Positions 44,355 to 53,855 of a stretch of DNA of 64,000 nt are shown here, one piece after another. Within the stretch, counting starts at the first letter, position 1. Each line of letters starts with the position of its first letter. Under the pieces are notes generated by a model. The model was not told where the DNA came from. It was given only the letters and a program-made list of their open reading frames with translations, and did not search any database. The position numbers and the translations under genes were made by a program. Source of the DNA: Chloroflexota bacterium (GTDB lineage Bacteria; Chloroflexota; Anaerolineae; Anaerolineales; UBA11579); NCBI GenBank assembly GCA_013112575.1, contig JABFGG010000002.1:434001-498000 (forward strand), read 5' to 3'.

Positions 44355-45728
44355 ATGGGGTTTCGCAGCATCCGCGCCAGGATCACCATAGTATTTCTGG
44401 GGATATTGGTGGTTGGTCTGCTCATAATTAGTATTGCTATAACTCAAATTGAATTATGGAATCGGGAGACTGCTCAGTGGTTGATTGGTTTCGGGGTGTT
44501 CATGGGACTGCTGGTCTTTTTGGCTGCGTCATTTGTTGCTTCGAGAATAGTTGGGCCCATTGATAATTTAACCAACGAGGTCAACCAGATGGCTGAAGGT
44601 GATCTTAGTCGCCGTTTGCATTCTCACACAAATGATGAAGTGGGTGAGTTAACCCAGGCTTTCGACGCTTTAGCATCGAAATTGGACCATCAAATTGCTG
44701 CATATCTGGCAGAAGAAGACAAATTACAGGCTATGCTTGGGCAGATGTCGGATGGGGTGATCATCGCGGACGAAGCTGGCAATGTGTCATTGATGAACAC
44801 TGCTGCACAAGAATTATTCGACCTCAAAGAAAAACATGCCTTGGGTAGATCGATCGTGCAGGTTATCCGTCACCATCAATTGGTGGAATTGTGGCGAGAA
44901 AGTGTTGACAGTGGAGAAGAACAGGTAAGTTCTTATGAAATGCCGCAATCACGCCGTTTCTTGCAGGTGATCGTTACGCCCCTTAGTATCTCTTTGCAGA
45001 ATAATTCCCTATTGTTATTCCAGGATTTTACAGATGTGCGGCGACTGGAAACTGTGCGCCGTGACTTCATCAGCAATATCTCACACGAGTTGCGTACCCC
45101 GTTGGCCTCGTTAAAAGCTCTTGCCGAAACCTTGCAAAGCGGAGCATTGGACGACCGATTGATCGCCGAACGATTTCTCGGTCAGATAGAAACTGAAGTG
45201 GATGCGTTGACCCTAATGGTCAATGAATTGTTGGAACTTTCTCGGATTGAATCAGGCCGTGTACCCTTGCAGTTGGCTGCCGAGAACGCATGCGAAATCC
45301 TCCAGAATGTGGAGGAGCGCATGCATTTGCAGGCCAAACGTGCAGGTGTGCGTATGGATTTAGATTGCCCCGCAGACGTGCCTGAGATCATGGTCGACAG
45401 ACCACGTTTGGAACAGGTGCTGGTTAACTTAGTGCACAATGCTGTAAAGTTTTCGGATCAGGACAGCACGGTTTATTTGCGGATCGAGAATAAAAAGAGG
45501 GGAGTTCGTTTTACAGTCCAGGATTCGGGTATAGGCATTCCAGCAGCGGACCTCCCGCGTGTTTTCGAGCGATTTTATAAAACAGACCGTGCAAGGGCCA
45601 GTGGTGGGACAGGCCTGGGCTTGGCAATCGCCAAGCACCTGGTTGAGGCGCATGGTGGTGAGATCTGGGCTAAAAGCAGTGAGGGAGAGGGGAGCAGCTT
45701 CTTCTTCACGATTCCATTGCAGTCTTAG
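44355..45728 (+). CDS. phoR: PhoR-like membrane sensor histidine kinase
   Basis: 457 residues. Two helices (about 10-30 and 41-61) separated by only about 10 residues, HAMP (62-115), PAS (about 125-230), HELRTPL with H244, and an ATPase with NLVHNAVKFS, DSGIGI and GTGLGLAIA. The near absence of an external loop fits PhoR kinases that sense through Pst and PhoU. GGAGAG precedes the ATG. Pairs with the phoB gene upstream. Confidence 0.92.
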   Translation: MGFRSIRARITIVFLGILVVGLLIISIAITQIELWNRETAQWLIGFGVFMGLLVFLAASFVASRIVGPIDNLTNEVNQMAEGDLSRRLHSHTNDEVGELTQAFDALASKLDHQIAAYLAEEDKLQAMLGQMSDGVIIADEAGNVSLMNTAAQELFDLKEKHALGRSIVQVIRHHQLVELWRESVDSGEEQVSSYEMPQSRRFLQVIVTPLSISLQNNSLLLFQDFTDVRRLETVRRDFISNISHELRTPLASLKALAETLQSGALDDRLIAERFLGQIETEVDALTLMVNELLELSRIESGRVPLQLAAENACEILQNVEERMHLQAKRAGVRMDLDCPADVPEIMVDRPRLEQVLVNLVHNAVKFSDQDSTVYLRIENKKRGVRFTVQDSGIGIPAADLPRVFERFYKTDRARASGGTGLGLAIAKHLVEAHGGEIWAKSSEGEGSSFFFTIPLQS

Positions 45729-45761
45729 TTCGACAAATCCTATGGGGGAAACCAGGAAATA

Positions 45762-45794
45762 AAATCGCAGAAAGCATCAAACTGTCTGCGATTT
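45762..45794 (+). terminator. Inverted repeat after phoR
   Basis: AAATCGCAGA and TCTGCGATTT, 10-bp stem with a 13-base loop, 34 bases past the phoR stop. Only a short T run, so a weak or processing hairpin rather than a certain terminator. Confidence 0.45.
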
Positions 45795-45810
45795 GGAAGC
45801 CCAACAAAGG

Positions 45811-45870
45811 TTAACGATAGGTTATGGTTCCTTTACACCCTGTTAAACATATCTTCCTCTGTCCTTAAAC
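45811..45870 (+). promoter_or_regulatory. Pho-box array upstream of pstS (11-base direct repeats)
   Basis: TTAAC-like elements start at 45811 (TTAACG), 45822 (TTATGG), 45832 (TTTACA), 45843 (TTAAAC) and 45865 (TTAAAC). Steps are 11, 10, 11 and 22 bases. Eleven-base direct repeats of TTAACA type are the known binding pattern of PhoB/PhoP regulators. pstS starts at 45931. Confidence 0.65.
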
Positions 45871-45930
45871 ATGGCCCATGATAATGACCTTGTATAAACA
45901 TTGATATTTCCTAAGGAGGAAGAACGCATT

Positions 45931-46959
45931 ATGCAACGCAAAAGTATCTGGTTATTTTCCGTGTTGGCCCTGGTTGCTCTGGTTTTAGCAGCCTGTGGTG
46001 GCGCGGCAACTACAGAAGCTCCTGCCCTAGATTCCAACGATCCCCCAGCCTCTGAACCGACCGAAGCTCCTGAGGAGCCTATGGTTGAAGGCCCTGAGAT
46101 AATCCTTGATGAAGTCAACCCGCTTGAGTATGACGGTGAGATCGTGATCGCCGGTAGTTCCACATTGTTCCCCCTGGCCGAGCGCATGCTTGAACGTTGG
46201 GAGGATGAAGGCGGCCCGGCAAGCACCTACGACTCCATCGGGTCCGGTGGTGGTTTTGAGCGTTTCTGTGTCGCTGGCGAATCGGATATCTCTGGTGCCA
46301 GCCGTGCAATCAAGGACAGCGAAGTTGAAAGCTGTCGCGAGATCGGTCGTGAGCCGATCGAGTTCCGCATTGGCACAGACGCCCTGGCTGTTACAGTCAG
46401 CGCGGAAAATAACTTTGTTGACAACCTGAGCCTGGAAGAGCTGGCATTAGTATTTGGTGCCGCCAGCACCTGGGCAGATGTGAACCCAGACTGGCCCGCA
46501 GAACCCATCCAGCGTTTCATCCCAGGTACAGACTCTGGCACCTTCGACTTCTTCGTGGAAGAGGTCTATGACGAAGATGAAACTGAAATCCTGAGCGCCA
46601 GTGACACGCAGTTGTCTGAGGATGACAATGTGTTGGTGCAGGGTATCCAGGGATCACCCTATGCAGTTGGTTTCTTTGGCTACGCTTACTATCAGGAAAA
46701 TGCAGACACCTTGAAGATCCTCTCGATCGAGGGTGTGGAAGCTTCAGCTGCAAATGTTGACAATGGCAGCTATCCTATTGCCCGCCCGCTTTTTATGTAC
46801 TCTGATGCCAGCATCCTGCAGAGCAAACCCCAGGTATTTGGTTTCTTGAGCTTCGTTCTGCAGTTCGTGAACGAAGAGGTTGTGGATGTAGGTTACTTCC
46901 CGGCCAGTAATGATGCACTCTTGGGTGCTCAGGAAAGTTTGCTGGAAGCGACTGAATAG
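45931..46959 (+). CDS. pstS: Phosphate ABC transporter substrate-binding lipoprotein PstS
   Basis: 342 residues from the ATG with AGGAGG upstream; ATG 45901 is rejected. Lipobox LAAC then a Pro/Glu-rich linker. The domain begins near IAGSSTLFPLAERM, the phosphate-binding start of the PstS family, with GSGGGFERFC, ISGASRAI and PGTDSGTFDFF following. It captures phosphate outside the membrane for PstCAB. First gene of the pst operon, behind the Pho-box array. Confidence 0.95.
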   Translation: MQRKSIWLFSVLALVALVLAACGGAATTEAPALDSNDPPASEPTEAPEEPMVEGPEIILDEVNPLEYDGEIVIAGSSTLFPLAERMLERWEDEGGPASTYDSIGSGGGFERFCVAGESDISGASRAIKDSEVESCREIGREPIEFRIGTDALAVTVSAENNFVDNLSLEELALVFGAASTWADVNPDWPAEPIQRFIPGTDSGTFDFFVEEVYDEDETEILSASDTQLSEDDNVLVQGIQGSPYAVGFFGYAYYQENADTLKILSIEGVEASAANVDNGSYPIARPLFMYSDASILQSKPQVFGFLSFVLQFVNEEVVDVGYFPASNDALLGAQESLLEATE

Positions 46960-47016
46960 CTAGTTCAATTATAGTAGTTCGAGACAAGGAGTATTCATGT
47001 CTCTCGCCTCAGCCTA

Positions 47017-47048
47017 CCCCGTTCCTCTTCACAACAAGAGGAACGGGG
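47017..47048 (+). promoter_or_regulatory. Intercistronic hairpin between pstS and pstC
   Basis: CCCCGTTCCTCTT and AAGAGGAACGGGG form a perfect 13-bp stem with loop CACAAC, not followed by T. A stem like this can protect or process the pstS message so that the binding protein is made in excess. A shorter imperfect repeat (47096-47120) lies just downstream. Confidence 0.6.
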
Positions 47049-47177
47049 CGGCAACGTTTAGCGAGAAGAACGAATATCTGCTACGGTAAAAATAGTTGCT
47101 GTCTACTTAGACTGTAGCAAACATCGAACTACAAGAGATACTCCATGAAATCTGGAGAGAGACAGGAGAGTTCCGTC

Positions 47178-48359
47178 ATGCAAGAGGAAGTTGTGGGAAA
47201 AACAGGCATAGATGTGCAGGGCCAGGAGCACACACTAAAGAGAAAGTTCCGCCCTGGCGAGGCTGCAATCCAAACATTTTTGTTCCTTGCCGCAGCCATG
47301 TCTATTCTTGTTACTGTGGGCATTGTCTATGAGTTGGGCAAAGAAGCCTTGTTATTCTTCACGAATGAGCAGTGGGAAGCGACCAACAAGGAGTTAGCGG
47401 TAACGATATCTCCAGAAGATACGATTTTTGATCTATCAAGCTCGGGCAGTGATTTGCACGTCGGTGACCGCATCCGCATTGAAGATGAAATCATGCAGGT
47501 GCAAATAATGAATGGTGAAACTCAGGCTGTAATCCAACGGGGAGTAGATGGAACTCCGATCCTCGCACATGAGGAAGGCCGGGAGATATTACGGTCAAAC
47601 GAAGTCTCATTCCTTGAATTCTTTACCGGTACAGCATGGCAGCCCCAATTGGGGAAATTTGGTATCTGGGCGCTATTAAACTCGACCTTGATGGTTTCCG
47701 TGACGGCTATCCTGGTAGCTCTGCCACTGGGGCTGAGTGTCGCAGTTTATCTTAGTGAATATGCATCTGAAAGGGTGCGCAGTATTTTGAAACCGATTTT
47801 GGAAGTTCTAGCCGGAATACCCACTGTCGTATATGGGTATTTCGCATTGACCTTTATGACACCTTTCCTGCGCTTGATCTTTGGCGATGATATTGTCCAG
47901 ATATATAACACTGCCTCAGCAGGCATCGTGATCGGAATATTGATCCTGCCCTTGGTGACGTCAATGAGTGAAGACGCGCTAAGCTCAGTACCAAGATCAT
48001 TACGTGAAGGGGCTTATGCTTTAGGCGCAACCAAGCTTGAAACAGCGGTGCGTGTGATTGTGCCCGCGGCTTTCTCCGGCATTGCTGCAGCATTCATTGT
48101 GGCTATCTCGCGTGCCATTGGCGAAACCATGATCGTGGCTATTGCTGCTGGCGCTGGTTCTGCATTTACCTTCAACCCCTTCGAGGCTGCTGAGACGATG
48201 ACCGGTCATATTGTGCGTATAAGCAGTGGTGACCTTAGCTACGACTCAATTGACTACAACAGCCTCTTCGCCATTGGTCTATTGTTGTTCACTATGACTT
48301 TAGGTTTGAACCTGATCAGCCAAAGGGTGGTGGCGCGTTTCCGTGAGGAGTACGAATAA
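47178..48359 (+). CDS. pstC: Phosphate ABC transporter permease PstC with extracytoplasmic insert
   Basis: 393 residues from ATG 47178, which has AGGAGAG 7 bases upstream; ATG 47145 is the alternative. TM1 is followed by about 75 extra residues (new numbering about 74-148) containing [16 protein letters not shown] and [17 protein letters not shown]. Normal PstC membrane helices follow, with the [10 protein letters not shown] block and EAA-type loop ([14 protein letters not shown]). The insert resembles a small beta domain. Stop and pstA start share one base. Confidence 0.92.
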   Translation: MQEEVVGKTGIDVQGQEHTLKRKFRPGEAAIQTFLFLAAAMSILVTVGIVYELGKEALLFFTNEQWEATNKELAVTISPEDTIFDLSSSGSDLHVGDRIRIEDEIMQVQIMNGETQAVIQRGVDGTPILAHEEGREILRSNEVSFLEFFTGTAWQPQLGKFGIWALLNSTLMVSVTAILVALPLGLSVAVYLSEYASERVRSILKPILEVLAGIPTVVYGYFALTFMTPFLRLIFGDDIVQIYNTASAGIVIGILILPLVTSMSEDALSSVPRSLREGAYALGATKLETAVRVIVPAAFSGIAAAFIVAISRAIGETMIVAIAAGAGSAFTFNPFEAAETMTGHIVRISSGDLSYDSIDYNSLFAIGLLLFTMTLGLNLISQRVVARFREEYE

Positions 48360-49612
48360 TGGCTGATCAAAACACTCCAATGCAAGAAAAAGGCTTCAGC
48401 CCACAGCTAGACCGTCGCCATCGGGTTGGGCGCATCATGTTAATTGTATTCCAGGCTTCAACGGTAGTTGGGGTTGTGGTGCTTATTGTCTTGTTGTTGA
48501 ACATAATGAATAGCGCGTTTGGCTATGTCGCCATCCAAAATGAAATTGAACCTGAGAGCCTGGCGATAGATGGTGTTGCCTTAGATAATCTCACTAAGGA
48601 GCAATTAATCCCTATTTTGGAAGCCAATGTTTCTAAAGGCTTGATTCGGCGACTTGAGAATGATCTGCCGTTTGCTGACCGGACACGTGAAAACATTCTG
48701 GAGTTAGTCTACGAGCGGGTGGTTGAGCCTCAGGTAGTCGATCAATGGAGTTTCTATGCTTCTGTGACTCAAAGAGATCAAATCTTTGCCGAGGCAGCAG
48801 GAAAATATCCGGAAGCGATTCTCCAGTTCGAGAGTTGGATCGATCCTGCTTTTATTACTCAGCCACAATCCAGTGATGCATCGCGTGCCGGTGTGCGAAC
48901 GGCTATATTTGGTTCCTTGTGGACGATTGGCATCGCCATCGGTTTTGCTTTCCCAATTGGGGTAGGGGCAGCCATCTATCTGGAAGAATATGCCAACCAT
49001 GAGATGTTCATCAACCGCGTCATCCAAACTAATATCAACAACCTGGCTGGGGTTCCCTCGATCATTTACGGTATTCTTGGTTTGGCTATCTTTGTTAGGA
49101 CCTTAGAGTTTTTCACGAGTGGTGAATTTCTGGGCAACGTCGACCCGACCACGGCCAATGGTCGTACTGTGATCTCTGCTGGGCTTACTTTAGGTTTGCT
49201 TGTTTTGCCTTTAATTATCATCAATGCCCAGGAAGCTATCAAGGCGGTTCCAAGCTCTCTTCGGCAGGCCAGTTTTGGTTTGGGCGCCACTCGCTGGCAG
49301 ACAGTTTGGAACCACGTTTTGCCCAGCGCTCTTCCTGGTATCTTGACTGGTGCCATTCTGGCAATTTCGAGAGCCATCGGAGAAACAGCCCCACTTGTGG
49401 TTGTGGGAGCATCTACGTTTATTACCACGGATCCAAACGGACCTTTTGCCAAGTTTACAACGCTTCCAATACAAATCTATCAGTGGACTTCCCGTCCACA
49501 GGACGAATTTCGCAATATCGCTGCAGCCGCGATTATCGTATTGCTGATCATGCTGTTGTCACTGAATGCTACAGCCGTGATACTTCGTAATCGCTTTTCG
49601 AGGAGAATCTAA
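48359..49612 (+). CDS. pstA: Phosphate ABC transporter permease PstA with long external loop
   Basis: 417 residues, well above the usual ~290. After TM1 (about 26-50) there is an external stretch of roughly 130 residues (52-180) rich in helices and acidic residues, then the normal permease core with [11 protein letters not shown] and the EAA loop ([14 protein letters not shown]). It pairs with PstC to form the channel. Confidence 0.93.
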   Translation: MADQNTPMQEKGFSPQLDRRHRVGRIMLIVFQASTVVGVVVLIVLLLNIMNSAFGYVAIQNEIEPESLAIDGVALDNLTKEQLIPILEANVSKGLIRRLENDLPFADRTRENILELVYERVVEPQVVDQWSFYASVTQRDQIFAEAAGKYPEAILQFESWIDPAFITQPQSSDASRAGVRTAIFGSLWTIGIAIGFAFPIGVGAAIYLEEYANHEMFINRVIQTNINNLAGVPSIIYGILGLAIFVRTLEFFTSGEFLGNVDPTTANGRTVISAGLTLGLLVLPLIIINAQEAIKAVPSSLRQASFGLGATRWQTVWNHVLPSALPGILTGAILAISRAIGETAPLVVVGASTFITTDPNGPFAKFTTLPIQIYQWTSRPQDEFRNIAAAAIIVLLIMLLSLNATAVILRNRFSRRI

Positions 49613-49614
49613 CA

Positions 49615-50409
49615 ATGAGTTCAAATGGCGCTGCGTCAAACGGTTTCGCCATCGAGGCCAACCACCTGGATATTTATTATGGTGATTTTCGTGCGATTCA
49701 CGATGTAAACCTGAAAATTGAACCCAATAAGATCACGGCCATCATTGGCCCGTCAGGTTGTGGCAAAAGTACCATGTTGCGGTCCTTTAACCGCATGAAT
49801 GAGCTGGTCCCATCCGCGCGCACAGAAGGCGAGATCCTCTTTCGGGGAATGGACATTTATGCTCCAGACGTAGATGCGGTTGAAGTCCGCCGTCGCATTG
49901 GTATGGTATTCCAGAAACCCAATCCCTTTCCCAAGAGCATTTATGAGAACGTAGCCTGGGGGGCACGCATCAATGGCTTTCGGGGCAATATGGATGATCT
50001 TGTAGAAGAATCGTTGCGTGGGGCAGCTCTTTGGGATGAAGTCAAGGATAAATTAGAACAAAGTGGTTTATCCCTTTCCGGTGGCCAACAGCAGCGGTTG
50101 TGCATTGCCCGCACAATTGCGGTAAAGCCGGACATCATTCTGATGGACGAACCTGCTTCCGCGTTAGATCCCATTGCGACACTGAAAATTGAGGAGTTAA
50201 TGCGAGAACTGGCTGAGGATTACACCATTATTGTGGTGACACATAATATGCAACAAGCAGGGCGTGTGTCGGATTTTACGGCCTTCTTTTCTCTTGACAA
50301 GGACGGTTCGCGCGCTGGAGTGTTGGTTGAATACGGCATAACTCAAAACATGTTCACCAAGCCCAAGAATAAACTAACCGAAGATTACATCACCGGTCGC
50401 TTTGGATAA
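49615..50409 (+). CDS. pstB: Phosphate ABC transporter ATP-binding protein PstB
   Basis: 264 residues, normal. Walker [10 protein letters not shown], signature LSGGQQQRL, Walker [13 protein letters not shown], switch His in [11 protein letters not shown]. Energises phosphate uptake through PstCA. Two bases after pstA. Confidence 0.97.
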   Translation: MSSNGAASNGFAIEANHLDIYYGDFRAIHDVNLKIEPNKITAIIGPSGCGKSTMLRSFNRMNELVPSARTEGEILFRGMDIYAPDVDAVEVRRRIGMVFQKPNPFPKSIYENVAWGARINGFRGNMDDLVEESLRGAALWDEVKDKLEQSGLSLSGGQQQRLCIARTIAVKPDIILMDEPASALDPIATLKIEELMRELAEDYTIIVVTHNMQQAGRVSDFTAFFSLDKDGSRAGVLVEYGITQNMFTKPKNKLTEDYITGRFG

Positions 50410-50430
50410 CCCTGGAAGGTAGGATTAAAG

Positions 50431-51114
50431 ATGTCACGCGATACATTCGATAGAAATATCCAACAATTACTCGATGAAGTGGTGATGCTGGGCAGCATGG
50501 TTGAGCAGGCTATCATGCAATCCGTTGAGTCCCTGATGAAACGTGATCTTGCTGCTTCGGAGCTTATATATAAAGCAGATGAACGCATCAACGAAAAGCG
50601 TTTTGCCCTTGAAGGTGAAACAATTGCTCTTATTGCCACCCAGCAACCAACCGCCAGAGACCTGCGAGTGCTGGCAGCAGTCTTTGAGGTCTTGACGGAA
50701 TTGGAGCGGATGGGAGATTATGCCAAGGGGATTGCGAGGATAAACATCATGGTAGGCGAAGAAACAACCTTGAAGCCCTCGAAACATTTCCCTGAGATGG
50801 CCCGCATAACTGCTGAAATGCTTCACAAGGCCCTTGGTGCTTTCGTTGAGGGAAACGAAGAAGTTGCCCGGGAAATCCCGGATGAAGACGACAAAGTAGA
50901 TGATTTGTATAATTGGGTTTACAGGGACCTGATTGACCTAATGATCTCTGACCCAAGCATTGTGACTAAAGCCAACAACATGTTGTGGGTGGCACATAAT
51001 CTGGAGCGCACTGCGGACCGCGTGACCAATATTTGTGAGCGTGCGCTCTATGTGGTTACTGGGGAGTTGTCTGAGTTGGATGTTTCGGATGATGAAGTAG
51101 TAGAAGTTGCTTGA
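50431..51114 (+). CDS. phoU: Phosphate signalling protein PhoU
   Basis: 227 residues, two three-helix PhoU repeats (start MSRDTFDRNIQQLLDEV; second half from about 116). LERMGDYAKGIARI and LERTADRVTNICERALY are the paired metal-binding motifs. It links Pst status to PhoR. Last gene of the pst operon, 21 bases after pstB. Confidence 0.95.
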   Translation: MSRDTFDRNIQQLLDEVVMLGSMVEQAIMQSVESLMKRDLAASELIYKADERINEKRFALEGETIALIATQQPTARDLRVLAAVFEVLTELERMGDYAKGIARINIMVGEETTLKPSKHFPEMARITAEMLHKALGAFVEGNEEVAREIPDEDDKVDDLYNWVYRDLIDLMISDPSIVTKANNMLWVAHNLERTADRVTNICERALYVVTGELSELDVSDDEVVEVA

Positions 51115-51153
51115 CCTTTTAAAACAGGCTCAATCCCTCAAGAGTGATGAAGC

Positions 51154-52494
51154 TTAGGTTTCTTCGCTTTCTTTTTTGCCATCCTCTTCTTGTGGCAGGA
51201 ATACCAATAAACTCTCGACGGCAAATCTTTTGATCGACTCTACTTCCAGGCGAACTTCACCTGCTTTTATATGATCCCCTGGTTCTGGTATACGGCCAAG
51301 TAATGCCATAGCCAGCCCACCAATCGTTTGTGCATCAGTATGGCTTAGATGTGTATCGTGTAGTTGGTTGATCTCATCTAGAATTACATCACCGCGGACA
51401 CGCAAAGTATTTTTGTCAATAATCTGGATGGGTGTGGTCTCGCTATCAAATTCGTCTTGTATTTCACCAACAACCTCTTCAACCAGGTCTTCGAGTGTGA
51501 CAATGCCAGCCGTGCCGCCATATTCATCGAGGACAATTGCTATTTGCAGATTTTCGCGTCGGAATTGGGCTACCGCGCTGTGCAGAGATAAGGTTTCAGG
51601 GATAAATGTTGTGGGGCGTAATAATTCGCGGACTTTGGTGCCATTCCCTACAGAATTGATATTGCGAGCTATATCCTTGATGTGGATGACGCCAATGATG
51701 TTGTCGACGCCATCCTCATAAACCGGATAGCGTGTCTTGGTGGAAGAACAGGTAAGTTCCAATGTGGAGGAGAGGTCATCGTCTGCCTGGATGCCAACGA
51801 TGTGTGTGCGCGAAGTCATGACCTGTTCAACAGTACGTTCCTGCAAATCAAGGATATTCTCAAAGAAAAGTTGATCTGAAGCCTCAAGTAGTCCACCCTC
51901 TGAGCTTTCTTCGACGATAAATTCCAGTTCCTGTGGGGTGAGTAAGCGGGCTTCGCTTTCCGGTGGGCGGATCCCGATCAGGCGGGTGAAGGCATTAGCC
52001 ATATTATTGAGCAGCCACACAGCCGGAGAAAAGATAGCTCCCAGGATGGTCATTGGCTGGTTGAGGGCCAGTACAGTTCTCTCAGAAGCCTGCAACGCCA
52101 ATGACTTAGGGATCATCTCGCCAAGCACCACGTGCAGGTAGGTGAGAATGGCTACGGCAATAACAGCAGCAAGAGTGTGTGCAAGGGCATCCCCGAAGCC
52201 CCCATAATGCTCCAGTGGCTCCAGGAGCCATTCTGCCAGCACTTCTTCCCCATACATACCTAAACCAAGGCTGACGATGGTGATGCCCACCTGGGCGGTA
52301 GCCAGGTAGCTGTTCTGGCGAGCAGGGTCAAGCAGGATGAGCAAAACACGCTTGGCGATACCAGAGCCTTCTTCTGCGCGCTGGCTAATGCGCGTACGCG
52401 GGGCTGCCACTATGGCAAATTCTGCGGCCACAAAGAGACCATTCAGGAATATGAGAATGGAGATGATACCAATAGGAATGAGGACGGCTGTCAT
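51154..52494 (-). CDS. CNNM/CorC-type protein (DUF21, CBS pair, CorC_HlyC), copy 2
   Basis: 446 residues. N-terminal DUF21 membrane domain (about 1-190), CBS pair starting with VMTSRTHIVGIQADD, and the C-terminal CorC_HlyC domain with VLDEYGGTAGIVTLEDLVEE. Such proteins are linked to Mg2+ or other divalent cation export. Overlaps the upstream paralogue by 4 bases, so a tandem duplication. Confidence 0.92.
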   Translation of the reverse strand: MTAVLIPIGIISILIFLNGLFVAAEFAIVAAPRTRISQRAEEGSGIAKRVLLILLDPARQNSYLATAQVGITIVSLGLGMYGEEVLAEWLLEPLEHYGGFGDALAHTLAAVIAVAILTYLHVVLGEMIPKSLALQASERTVLALNQPMTILGAIFSPAVWLLNNMANAFTRLIGIRPPESEARLLTPQELEFIVEESSEGGLLEASDQLFFENILDLQERTVEQVMTSRTHIVGIQADDDLSSTLELTCSSTKTRYPVYEDGVDNIIGVIHIKDIARNINSVGNGTKVRELLRPTTFIPETLSLHSAVAQFRRENLQIAIVLDEYGGTAGIVTLEDLVEEVVGEIQDEFDSETTPIQIIDKNTLRVRGDVILDEINQLHDTHLSHTDAQTIGGLAMALLGRIPEPGDHIKAGEVRLEVESIKRFAVESLLVFLPQEEDGKKESEET

Positions 52495-53825
52495 CGAAGG
52501 AGTTCCTCAACGCGAGCAGCTTGCTCCTTGGTAATCCTCATGCTGGCTTCGGCGACACCGCGCCCCGACATTTTTTCTACCCGGAAAGTTGCCCCATCTA
52601 CAAGGATCTCTTCTGTCACGTAGGGCACATGACCCATAGCGTTCAATACGAGGCCGCCAACCGTATCGACTTCATCGTCTGGGAGATTTAAGTCTAGATA
52701 TTCATTAAGGTCGCCAATCAAGGTGTCTCCCCGAAGCCATAGCCTATCTCTGCCTACAAGCCGTACTGAAGGGGGGAGGTCGTCAAACTCATCTTGTAGA
52801 TCACCAAAGATTTCTTCAATGAGGTCTTCAAGTGTAATGAGACCCGAAGTGCCGCCGAATTCGTCAAGCACGATGGCGATGTGAAAGTGCCTGCGTTGCA
52901 ACAATGAAAAGGCAGATTTGACAGCCATTGTTTCTGTTACAAAAGGAACCTGGTTCATCAAATCCGTGATATTAGGTTTTTCTTCTGCTTGTACATGACA
53001 CAGGAAATCCCGCAAATGCACGAAGCCAGTAATGTTATCGATGCTGTCTTTATAGATCGGGATGCGGGAAAAAGGCGAGTCGGCAACAAGTTTAAAGATT
53101 GCATCAAATGGCAGATTGTCTGGGGCGGCGATCATCCGAGTGCGGGGGATCATGACCTGGCGCACCATGACCTCATTTATGTCTAATATGTTCTTTAAGA
53201 GGCGTTCCTCTTCACGGTCTAGTAGACCCCCTGCGCCACTCTCTTCGACCAGCATAACGATCTCTTCTGGGCGGTGCAAGTGGGCGTGCTCGGAGATATT
53301 GTCCAACCCAAACAAACGCATGATGAGTTGACCGCTGCCGTTGAATATCCAGATCAAAGGGCGAAAGATATTGGCAGACCATCGCAAGGGCAGTTCTGTC
53401 AATATCGCCATGCGTTCCGGATATTGGATGCCAATATTCTTAGGGATCAACTCACCAAAAAGGATTTGCAAGGAAGAGAATAGTATGAGGATAATTGTGA
53501 CGCTAGTGGATAAGGCGGCTATTTCGGAGAAGTCGCCGAAGGATACAAAGAATGGCGCAATCAACTGGGCTACCTGAGCTTGTCCGAAGAAGCCTAAAAC
53601 AAGACTGGATATAGTAATGCCCACCTGGCATGTAGCTACGTAGGCATCAAGCTTGTGAGGGTCTTCGACAATGGTCAGTAAGGTTTGGGCCGTGCTGTTG
53701 CCGCCTTCAGCCAACTGCGCCAGCCGGGGACGGCTGGCGCTGACGGTTGAAAATTCTGCTGCCACATAAAGGGCGTTGAAAGCGATCAGGACCACAACGA
53801 TCACAAGGATGATAAGCCAGTTCAT
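52491..53825 (-). CDS. CNNM/CorC-type protein (DUF21, CBS pair, CorC_HlyC), copy 1
   Basis: 444 residues, same domain order as its neighbour: DUF21 (about 1-185), CBS pair with VMIPRTRMIAAPD, CorC_HlyC with VLDEFGGTSGLITLEDLIEE. First of the two, 30 bases after the P-type ATPase stop. The two likely form homo- or heterodimers, as CBS pairs do. Confidence 0.92.
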   Translation of the reverse strand: MNWLIILVIVVVLIAFNALYVAAEFSTVSASRPRLAQLAEGGNSTAQTLLTIVEDPHKLDAYVATCQVGITISSLVLGFFGQAQVAQLIAPFFVSFGDFSEIAALSTSVTIILILFSSLQILFGELIPKNIGIQYPERMAILTELPLRWSANIFRPLIWIFNGSGQLIMRLFGLDNISEHAHLHRPEEIVMLVEESGAGGLLDREEERLLKNILDINEVMVRQVMIPRTRMIAAPDNLPFDAIFKLVADSPFSRIPIYKDSIDNITGFVHLRDFLCHVQAEEKPNITDLMNQVPFVTETMAVKSAFSLLQRRHFHIAIVLDEFGGTSGLITLEDLIEEIFGDLQDEFDDLPPSVRLVGRDRLWLRGDTLIGDLNEYLDLNLPDDEVDTVGGLVLNAMGHVPYVTEEILVDGATFRVEKMSGRGVAEASMRITKEQAARVEELLR

Positions 53826-53855
53826 TGTCGGTGGCAGTATATCATTTCAAAGGGG

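Noticed and set aside
45901..45930. Earlier ATG for pstS
   Set aside because: It would put the AGGAGG ribosome site inside the gene and add ten polar residues before the signal peptide.
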